Assembly (NCBI GenBank): GCA_023406225.1
Contig: JAEXWS010000007.1
Location: 1-6,941, forward strand
Source of the DNA: Bacillota bacterium
Lineage (GTDB): Bacteria > Bacillota > Clostridia > Oscillospirales > Oscillospiraceae
DNA: 6,941 bases
Direction of reading: 5' to 3'
Shown one piece after another: positions 1 to 4,236 of this stretch. Below the pieces are notes generated by a model. That model searched no databases, was not told the DNA's origin, and saw only the letters and a program-made list of their open reading frames with translations. The translations under genes and the position numbers were made by a program. Numbering within the stretch: the first letter of the stretch is position 1; every line of letters starts with the position of its first letter.

Positions 1-194
1 GCATCATGGAGCAGCTTCACTATCCACTGGCCGGGACCATCAAGCAGAGTTTGGAGAAACAGATGCAGCGCCAGGAGGAGCAGGCGGCTGCCATGGCTGC
101 CGTGCAGGGCGGCGAAGGGATGACGCCCGGGACCGGGGCGCCGCCGGAGATGGAGGCCGTCATGGGCGGCGGCATTCCCGGGAGGAGTTTGTGA
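1..194 (+). CDS. Probable portal protein, C-terminal end (partial)
   Basis: This is the last 63 or so codons of a gene that enters from the left edge; the frame is open from base 3 and ends at TGA 192-194. The visible tail is rich in Gln, Met, Glu and Ala (M-E-Q-L-H-Y-P, then K-Q-M-Q-R-Q-E-E-Q) and passes into a Gly/Pro/Met-rich flexible end finishing P-G-R-S-L. Gln/Met-rich helical ends are common in phage portal proteins, and the gene lies directly ahead of a small basic protein and a scaffold, the usual portal position. No diagnostic portal fold is inside the window, so the call rests mainly on gene order. A portal would form the dodecameric DNA channel at one capsid vertex. The last codons and the stop are part of a 19-nt sequence repeated at 380-398. 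Another minor head protein is possible. Confidence 0.5.
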   Translation, partial: IMEQLHYPLAGTIKQSLEKQMQRQEEQAAAMAAVQGGEGMTPGTGAPPEMEAVMGGGIPGRSL

Positions 195-202
195 GGACGA
201 AG
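184..202 (+). repeat. 19-nt direct repeat, copy 1, over the portal stop codon
   Basis: GGAGTTTGTGAGGACGAAG encodes the last Ser-Leu of the portal frame, its TGA, and 8 nt beyond. It is identical to 380-398. The two copies bracket a 196-bp period. If that period were removed, the portal stop would be followed directly by the ribosome binding site of the 49-aa gene, a normal phage junction. Confidence 0.9.
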
Positions 203-398
203 TAAAAGCCTGACCGCACCACCGGGTGATTCGTGAATCCCATTTACGGAGAACATCGCCGGAAAACCCAGCGGAGCGGATCTGGCGGGAAGAGCCGGAT
301 GAAACGAAGCCATGCGATGCCTGCCTACAGGCAGGATGAGTATGGCGCAGTTTTTGACGGCGAGCGGGTGGAGTGGAGCGGAGTTTGTGAGGACGAAG
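195..398 (+). other. Structured non-coding insert between portal and small basic gene
   Basis: This 204-nt stretch has no convincing gene and carries several stem-loops. They are: a GGG-ATTC / GAAT-CCC hairpin near 229-245 (with a 2-nt bulge); ATCTGGC (280-286) with GCCGGAT (294-300), 7 pairs including one G-U; and CCTGCC (320-325) with perfect GGCAGG (330-335) around loop TACA, nested inside GCCAT (309-313) / ATGGC (342-346). The core AACCCAGCGGAGCGG (265-279) recurs exactly at 6239-6253 in the gap after the nozzle gene. The 3' end, GTGGAGCGGAGTTTG (373-387), matches the ends of the 150-nt leaders ahead of the decoration and capsid genes. It therefore looks like a composite of motifs used in the other gaps. 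No T-tract follows the hairpins, so a terminator is unlikely. Confidence 0.6.
380..398 (+). repeat. 19-nt direct repeat, copy 2, just before the small-gene RBS
   Basis: This is an exact copy of 184-202. It abuts the Shine-Dalgarno GGGAGGTG (398-405) of the 49-aa gene, sharing one G. The preceding bases (GTGGAGC) match the ends of the 150-nt leaders rather than the portal gene, so this copy looks like the 3' end of the inserted element. Confidence 0.9.
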
Positions 399-411
399 GG
401 AGGTGAAGAGA

Positions 412-561
412 GTGGCGAAGGAGAACGGCTATGTGGGCCGCGTCCAGAACAGCGGAACGCAGTTTGTCAAGGCTCCAAACGGGAGCGCACCCGCCAAGAA
501 GGGCGGAAGGCGGATCACAGGCAATGACCTGCGGACCGGGACCAAGAAGAACGGAAAGTAA
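412..561 (+). CDS. Small, highly basic head-module protein (49 aa)
   Basis: The gene opens with GTG, preceded by a strong ribosome binding site GGGAGG (398-403) at 8 nt spacing, and ends at TAA 559-561. The product begins (M)AKENGYVGRVQNSGTQ and ends R-T-G-T-K-K-N-G-K. It has 11 Lys/Arg against two acidic residues, many Gly, Asn and Ser, no hydrophobic core and no cysteine, so it is probably unstructured alone and may bind nucleic acid or the acidic scaffold. It sits between the probable portal and the scaffold. I have the impression that similar short basic proteins occur in this position in other Clostridia phages, but I cannot verify this and know no assigned function. The GTG start and short length make it easy for gene callers to miss. 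The clean ribosome binding site and full use of the gap support it as real. Confidence 0.7.
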   Translation: MAKENGYVGRVQNSGTQFVKAPNGSAPAKKGGRRITGNDLRTGTKKNGK

Positions 562-605
562 AAGTCCAGCGGCGGAAGCCAAGCCATGGGAGAAAGGAAT
601 GCCTG

Positions 606-1571
606 ATGGAGCAGGATGCAGTTTTTGAAGAGTTCGGGTTGAATCCGGAAGCGTACAAAACCTCCGGCGAGGACGCGGAGGGAGGAGGGGCCGCCGCTCC
701 GGACGCCGGGGCGGGCGCGGCGGAGGAGGGCGGCGCGCCCGTTCCGGGAAGCGGGACACCGGCGGAAGAAAGCGGGGCGGCGGCGCAGGAGGAAGCAGGC
801 GAAGAGACGCGGGACGGTCTTTTGCCCAATGCGGAAGCAAGCGAAGCGGCCCTTGCGGAGGCAAGCCGGCGGGAGAAGGCCGCCTCCGAGGCCGCGGTGC
901 AGGCAAGGATCGATAAAATTTACGCGGACATGTTCGCTGGACAGGTAAATCCCTTTACGGGCCAGTCCATCCAGACCGAAGCGGACTTCCGCGCATACCA
1001 GCAGGAAAGGGAGCGGAGACAGGCTCTGGAGGCCAGCCGCCGGGAAGAACAGGCGCTTGAGGAGGCCGGCGTCCAGCCGGATATCCTGCGGCAGTTGGTG
1101 GACCGGCAGGTAGCCGCCCATCCGGCGGTGCAGCAGGCGCAGCAGGCCGTGATGGCGGCGGCAAGGGAACGGGCCGGTATGGTCCACCAGGCGGCGGAAG
1201 CGGCCATTGCAAAGAGCTTGCAGGCAATCGCGGCGGAGTTCCCGGAGGTCAAGACCATGGAGGATATCGCCGCCATGCCCACCGCGGGACGGTTCAACGA
1301 ATTGGTGCAAAAGGGAATCCCTATGGAGGACGCCTTTTTCCTGGCAAACCGGCAGGAGATCGGTAAACGCCAGCGGGAGGCCTCCAGACAGGCGGCCATC
1401 AACGCCGCCAGGGGAAAGGACCACCTGAGCGCCGGGATCGCCGGAGCCGCCGGAGCGGAGGCTGTGGAAGTGCCCGCGGGCATGGCGGAGGCTTACCGGG
1501 AGGTCATGCCGGGAGCAACGGACGCGGAGATCCGGGCGGCATACGCCAAATATCTGAAGGACATGAAGTGA
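606..1571 (+). CDS. Capsid scaffolding protein
   Basis: This 321-aa acidic protein starts M-E-Q-D-A-V-F-E-E-F, with ribosome binding site AAAGGA (593-598) 7 nt before the ATG. Residues about 20-75 are a low-complexity Ala/Gly/Glu/Pro segment. From about 80 to 225 it is highly charged and helical, rich in Ala, Glu, Arg and Gln, with N-P-F-T-G-Q at 115-120 followed by E-A-D-F-R-A-Y-Q-Q. A C-terminal helix ends A-A-Y-A-K-Y-L-K-D-M-K. The features typical of scaffolding proteins are visible: length near 300, disordered acidic N-terminus, long coiled-coil-like middle, short basic C-terminal helix for binding the capsid protein, and position between portal and capsid. Scaffolds direct procapsid assembly and then leave. 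There is no Ser-His-Asp protease signature, so it is probably not a fused protease-scaffold. Its TGA stop is in the same frame as the decoration gene 159 nt later, with no other stop between. Confidence 0.78.
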   Translation: MEQDAVFEEFGLNPEAYKTSGEDAEGGGAAAPDAGAGAAEEGGAPVPGSGTPAEESGAAAQEEAGEETRDGLLPNAEASEAALAEASRREKAASEAAVQARIDKIYADMFAGQVNPFTGQSIQTEADFRAYQQERERRQALEASRREEQALEEAGVQPDILRQLVDRQVAAHPAVQQAQQAVMAAARERAGMVHQAAEAAIAKSLQAIAAEFPEVKTMEDIAAMPTAGRFNELVQKGIPMEDAFFLANRQEIGKRQREASRQAAINAARGKDHLSAGIAGAAGAEAVEVPAGMAEAYREVMPGATDAEIRAAYAKYLKDMK

Positions 1572-1580
1572 CCAAATAAA

Positions 1581-1589
1581 AGAAAGGAG
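1581..1589 (+). promoter_or_regulatory. Displaced Shine-Dalgarno of the decoration gene
   Basis: AGAAAGGAG is the best ribosome binding site in this gap, but no ATG, GTG or TTG follows within normal distance; the next real start is at 1731, 141 nt beyond it. A weaker GGAG (1713-1716) lies 14 nt before that ATG, longer than the usual 5-10. Folding of the intervening hairpins could bring the strong site near the start, as reported for T4 gene 25; that is inference here. Confidence 0.6.
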
Positions 1590-1730
1590 AAGCGATTTCC
1601 GCTTTTCTCGCGTCCAATCTCCGAGGAAAACCAAGGCAAAGCCTGTTTGCCGAGGAAGAGGAGGAGCAACGGAGCGTTGCGAGCTTTGGACGCAGGCCGA
1701 AGCGAGTGGAGCGGAGTTTGCGACGACGTT
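1581..1730 (+). repeat. 150-nt structured leader repeat, copy 1 (ahead of decoration gene)
   Basis: This leader runs from the Shine-Dalgarno AGAAAGGAG to the base before the ATG at 1731. It aligns without gaps to 2142-2291 with 136 of 150 bases identical; eight of the 14 differences fall at leader positions 14-47. Possible stems are: AAGCG (1590-1594)/CGCTT (1600-1604); AGGC (1634-1637)/GCCT (1641-1644) in a larger, partly mismatched stem 1621-1655; GCAACG (1666-1671)/CGTTGC (1675-1680) with loop GAG; and GCTTTGG (1683-1689)/CCGAAGC (1697-1703), one G-U, in a stem with one mismatch above it. The SD core GGAGA (1586-1590) is complementary to TCTCC (1618-1622). The frame of the next gene is open through the whole leader, but the substitution pattern between copies does not look protein-coding. 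Confidence 0.93.
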
Positions 1731-2123
1731 ATGGGATTTATGCTGAACAAAATGGAGGTTGGACTGACGCCGCCCATTGAGTACCGGGCGGTAACGGCCA
1801 ATGAAGACGTGGTGCTGGGCGAGGCGCTGGCGCTGTCCGCCGGGAAGCTGACCAAATGCGGCGCTACGGCCCGACCGGAATATGTGGCCGTGGGCCCCAA
1901 GGATGACGCAGGCATCGCGCCGGTGGTGCGCGTCCAGGACTATATGGAGTTTGAAACCACGCTGAGCGCGGCACCGGCGGAGGGCGTGACGCTGGCGGAG
2001 GGAACGAAGGTGACGCTGGCGGCGGACGGCCTTCAGGTGACGGCCACCACCACCTCCGGCGTGGCGGTCATTACATGGCTGGGCGGCACCGCGGCGGGAG
2101 ACCCCGTGCGGGTGAGATTCTGA
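1731..2123 (+). CDS. Probable head decoration / capsid cement protein
   Basis: This 130-aa protein starts M-G-F-M-L-N-K-M-E-V-G-L-T-P-P and is rich in Val, Ala, Thr and Gly. Its alternating pattern predicts mostly beta strands (E-Y-R-A-V-T-A, V-V-L-G-E-A-L-A-L, and an end of A-V-I-T-W-L-G-G followed by V-R-V-R-F). Size, beta character and position directly before the capsid gene fit small phage decoration or head-fibre-base proteins that stud the capsid. I chose ATG 1731 because the upstream sequence is the repeated leader, whose end coincides with this codon exactly as in the capsid gene; a TTG at 1647 would add 28 residues made wholly of repeat. A second in-frame Met at residue 4 (1740) is possible. 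It shares its leader with the capsid gene, which suggests matched high expression. Family assignment is uncertain. Confidence 0.62.
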   Translation: MGFMLNKMEVGLTPPIEYRAVTANEDVVLGEALALSAGKLTKCGATARPEYVAVGPKDDAGIAPVVRVQDYMEFETTLSAAPAEGVTLAEGTKVTLAADGLQVTATTTSGVAVITWLGGTAAGDPVRVRF

Positions 2124-2141
2124 GATTACTTAAAAAAATAA

Positions 2142-2150
2142 AGAAAGGAG
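2142..2150 (+). promoter_or_regulatory. Displaced Shine-Dalgarno of the capsid gene
   Basis: AGAAAGGAG occupies the same place as in the decoration leader, 141 nt before the GTG at 2292. The nearest alternative is GGAG (2274-2277), 14 nt before the start. The core GGAGA can pair with TCTCC (2179-2183), which could mask the site. Confidence 0.6.
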
Positions 2151-2291
2151 AAGCAATTTCCGCTTTCCACGTATCCAATCTCCTCGGCAAACCAAGGCAA
2201 AGCCTGTTTGCTGAGGAAGAGGAGGAGCAACGGAGCGTTGCGGGCTTTGGCCGCAGGCCGAAGCGAGTGGAGCGGAGTTTGCAACGACGAC
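2142..2291 (+). repeat. 150-nt structured leader repeat, copy 2 (ahead of capsid gene)
   Basis: This is the partner of 1581-1730, ending at the base before GTG 2292. The stems are more complete here. CCTCGGCAAAC (2182-2192) pairs over 11 positions with GTTTGCTGAGG (2206-2216), one G-U, and inside it AGGC/GCCT closes an AAA loop. GCAACG/CGTTGC (2227-2241) is unchanged. GCTTTGGCC (2244-2252) pairs over nine positions, one G-U, with GGCCGAAGC (2256-2264) around GCA. The C-to-T difference in the long stem keeps its pairing with G (G-C to G-U). Other differences remove pairs in copy 1, so copy 1 looks the more decayed of the two. Confidence 0.93.
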
Positions 2292-3305
2292 GTGGCTTAT
2301 GTAACGGTTTCCATCGGCTCCGGGCTGGTGGACAGTATGTATGGGAACTGTCAGTTTCCCATCAAGGCATATCTGGAGAAGCGAGGAGAGGCATTTGAGC
2401 AGAACAGCCTGCTGAAAAACCTTTTCCGCATGGAGAGCTCCAAGCATTGGGCGGAACGCTACACCGGCGAGACCGCCATGGACAACTTCCAGATGGTGGG
2501 CGAGGGCGGCGCGTATCCCACCACCGGGTTCGAGGAGGCGTATCCCAAGGATATCGCCAACGAGACCTGGAAAAACCAGTTTGCCGTGACCCGGGAGCTG
2601 GTGGAGGATGGACGGATCGGCACCATGAAGCAGCGGGCAAACAAGCTCATCACCTCCTACGACCGCACCCGGGAGATGTTCGGGCGCTATCTGTATGCGG
2701 GCGGGCTGTACGGCACGGCGGTCAAAATCCCCGAGGCGGGCAAGCGCTTTGACTGTTCCACGGCGGACGGAAAGGCGCTGTTTGCAACGGATCATCCCTG
2801 CAAGGTGAAGGGCGGGGACCAGTGCAACCTGTTCAAGGGCGATCTGACGGCGGAAAACCTGGGAAAGCTGGAGACCCGGATGCAGAACATCACCGGGGAC
2901 AACGGAGAACCGCTCCAGGTATCGCCGGACACCATTTGGATCCCCAACGACGCGGCCATGAAAAAGAAGGCCTTTGAGGCCATCGGCTCCGACAAGAACC
3001 CGTCCGACGCCTCAAATGCCTTCAACTACCAGTACGGCCGCTGGAACGTGCTGGTGGACCCGTATCTGAGCTGGGTAATGAAGATCCTGGGCAAGACGGA
3101 TGTGCCCTGGATGCTGCTGGACAGCAAGTTCCTGGAGAACAACGACGGCGCAATCTTCCAGGACCGGGTGAAGCTGGACGTGCGGTCTGTGCTGGACGAA
3201 AACAACGACAACAATCTGTGGAAGGGCTTTGCCCGGTTCTCCGGCGGATTTGCGGACTGGCGGTTCGTGGCCGCAGGCAACATGAACAGCGGAAGCAACC
3301 TGTAA
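2292..3305 (+). CDS. Major capsid protein (HK97-fold type)
   Basis: This 337-aa protein forms the icosahedral shell. Read from GTG 2292 it begins M-A-Y-V-T-V-S-I-G-S-G-L-V-D-S, a natural capsid N-terminus; starting at upstream TTG 2208 would add 28 residues of leader repeat. Visible features are an N-terminal helix region (A-Y-L-E-K-R-G-E-A-F-E-Q), M-V-G-E-G-G-A-Y-P (about 73-81), a long charged spine-helix region with R-E-L-V-E-D-G and R-T-R-E-M-F-G-R, the L-F-A-T-D-H-P motif (163-169) common in Mu gpT-like and related capsid families, and a C-terminal W-R-F-V-A-A-G-N. Length and the scaffold-decoration-capsid-connector order agree. No protease-cleaved delta domain is evident, consistent with a separate scaffold. 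A strong terminator lies 8 nt after the stop. The HK97 fold is inferred from family resemblance, not computed. Confidence 0.85.
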   Translation: MAYVTVSIGSGLVDSMYGNCQFPIKAYLEKRGEAFEQNSLLKNLFRMESSKHWAERYTGETAMDNFQMVGEGGAYPTTGFEEAYPKDIANETWKNQFAVTRELVEDGRIGTMKQRANKLITSYDRTREMFGRYLYAGGLYGTAVKIPEAGKRFDCSTADGKALFATDHPCKVKGGDQCNLFKGDLTAENLGKLETRMQNITGDNGEPLQVSPDTIWIPNDAAMKKKAFEAIGSDKNPSDASNAFNYQYGRWNVLVDPYLSWVMKILGKTDVPWMLLDSKFLENNDGAIFQDRVKLDVRSVLDENNDNNLWKGFARFSGGFADWRFVAAGNMNSGSNL

Positions 3306-3310
3306 AACGA

Positions 3311-3342
3311 AGCGCCCGGGGGAGAGGTCTCCCGGGCGTTTT
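3311..3342 (+). terminator. Intrinsic terminator after the capsid gene
   Basis: CGCCCGGG (3313-3320) pairs with CCCGGGCG (3331-3338), extended by G-U, G-C and A-T pairs to an 11-pair stem with a GAGG loop, followed by TTTT (3339-3342). It begins 6 nt after the capsid TAA (3303-3305). A partial terminator here would raise capsid transcript relative to the connector and tail genes; the short T-tract suggests incomplete termination. Confidence 0.72.
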
Positions 3343-3371
3343 AGGAAAGCGGGCCGACATGGAATAGAGAA

Positions 3372-3402
3372 CCGAGGCAAACCGGGGAACTGGCTGCCGA
3401 GG
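3372..3402 (+). other. Stem-loop related to the leader hairpin, before the connector gene
   Basis: CC-GA-GGCA (3372-3379) can pair with TGCC-GA-GG (3395-3402), and CCGG (3382-3385) with CTGG (3390-3393) around a GGAA loop. The 5' arm (CCGAGGCAAACC) differs at one base from the start of the long stem in leader copy 1 (CCGAGGAAAACC, 1621-1632), and the 3' arm matches its TGCCGAGG. It may be a shortened relative of the leader element. The similarity is short, so homology is tentative. The rest of this 116-nt gap holds the terminator and nothing else recognisable. Confidence 0.4.
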
Positions 3403-3421
3403 AGACAGGGGTGCGGAAAGG

Positions 3422-4084
3422 ATGAAATGGAAGGACGTGAAGCTGGCGGCGCTCCAGTTGATGTTTTCCAACGACGGCGCGGTGCTGAACAGGGACGACG
3501 CCAACGAGGAGTATTTAAACGCCATGCCCGCGTCCGTCAACCAGGCGCTGAGCATGGTGACGGCGGTGGGCGTGCCCATCCTGCACAAGCTGACGGTCCG
3601 GATAGACCCGGGCGCGGCGGAGGCGGGCCTTGCGGAAGGGGTCCTCACGGTCCCGATGGCCGCCGGAGGGCTGGCGCGGGTGGATATGCGGGCGTGCTGC
3701 CCGGATTTTCGGGCGCTGGCATCCCAGGAAATCTACCGGGAGGCGGCGGACGGCTTCGGCGCGGCGGAGGACTGGCGCGTGGAGGGACAGGACGTGCTGG
3801 TGCTTCCGGCGGGGACGGACTGCACTTACACGGTGTATTACCAAGCCTATCCCACCGCCATTACGGCGGAGACAGCGGACGATTTCGAGCTGGACGTGCC
3901 CCGGGAGGCGGCGGAGCTGGCGCCGCTGTTTATCGCCTCCCAGCTTTACCGGGAGGACGATATCCAGATGTCCACGCAGATGCGCAATGAGTTCGAGGAC
4001 GGCCTTGCCAAATTGAAGCTGGCCTATGAGCAGCGGCCGGCGGGCGGCGGAGGAACGGTTCGGAACACCACTGGGTGGTGGTGA
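3422..4084 (+). CDS. Head-tail connector / adaptor protein
   Basis: This 220-aa protein starts M-K-W-K-D-V-K-L-A-A-L-Q-L-M-F, a short helix opening typical of phage connector proteins that dock beneath the portal. A helical segment E-E-Y-L-N-A-M-P-A-S-V-N-Q-A-L follows (about 28-42), then a beta-rich middle with T-Y-T-V-Y-Y-Q-A-Y-P, and a C-terminal helical hairpin E-L-A-P-L-F-I-A-S-Q-L-Y-R-E-D-D before a Gly-rich tail ending N-T-T-G-W-W. The length is near that of T7 gp11 (tail tubular protein A) and P22 gp4-type adaptors. AGGGG (3407-3411) is the most plausible ribosome binding site at 10 nt; GAGGAG (3399-3404) is further. The last coding bases form a CACCAC / GTGGTG hairpin (4066-4080) just before the TGA. 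The connector class is well supported by order and composition; the exact family is inferred. Confidence 0.7.
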   Translation: MKWKDVKLAALQLMFSNDGAVLNRDDANEEYLNAMPASVNQALSMVTAVGVPILHKLTVRIDPGAAEAGLAEGVLTVPMAAGGLARVDMRACCPDFRALASQEIYREAADGFGAAEDWRVEGQDVLVLPAGTDCTYTVYYQAYPTAITAETADDFELDVPREAAELAPLFIASQLYREDDIQMSTQMRNEFEDGLAKLKLAYEQRPAGGGGTVRNTTGWW

Positions 4085-4236
4085 GACGTAAAGAGGGAGC
4101 AAACTCCCCCTTTAGATTCCCCACCACCAGTCTTTGGACTGGTGAACGCCGCCCCAGGCGGCTGAGTCAAGGTATTTTCGCCACGTACACGCCGCGGCAA
4201 AAATAAATTAAAATTTCGCAAGAGGAGGGAACGGAT
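4085..4236 (+). other. Four-hairpin non-coding segment between connector and nozzle genes
   Basis: No gene is evident in these 152 nt. Four stem-loops follow in series: TAAAG-A-GGGAG (4089-4099) with CTCCC-C-CTTTA (4104-4114), ten pairs and one mismatch, loop CAAA; CACCAGTC (4125-4132) with GACTGGTG (4137-4144), eight perfect pairs, loop TTTG; GCCGCC (4148-4153) with GGCGGC (4157-4162), loop CCA; and TATTTT-C-GCC (4173-4182) with GGC-A-AAAATA (4196-4205), nine pairs. None is followed by a proper T-tract. The final 31 nt are AT-rich and hold the ribosome binding site AGAGGAGGG (4221-4229) of the next gene. The sequence is unlike the 150-nt leader, so it may be a second element type. Confidence 0.65.

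Noticed and set aside
348..400. TTGACG near 354 as a -35 promoter box
   Set aside because: No -10 box is found 16-18 nt downstream; the following sequence is GC-rich.
195..411. Group I or II intron, or a translational bypass as in T4 gene 60
   Set aside because: The inserts are too short for introns and no catalytic core was seen. A bypass would restore only a few codons before the same stop, so it would have no coding purpose.
429..1634. A 401-codon open frame on the minus strand, antisense to the scaffold
   Set aside because: It mirrors the GC-biased scaffold codons, has an Arg/Leu/Pro-heavy unnatural composition, and would run against every other gene.
1647..1730. TTG starts at 1647 and 2208 giving 28-residue N-terminal extensions to the decoration and capsid proteins
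   Set aside because: The extension lies wholly in the repeated leader, changes between copies are mostly non-silent, and M-A-Y-V-T-V-S is a natural capsid start at GTG 2292.
1581..2291. CRISPR array or diversity-generating retroelement template
   Set aside because: There are only two long copies with a whole gene between them, no short spacers, no reverse transcriptase, and the differences are not adenine-specific.
2075..2398. A 107-codon plus-strand frame overlapping decoration, leader and capsid starts
   Set aside because: It overlaps two better genes out of frame; the purine-rich leader is simply free of stops in several frames.
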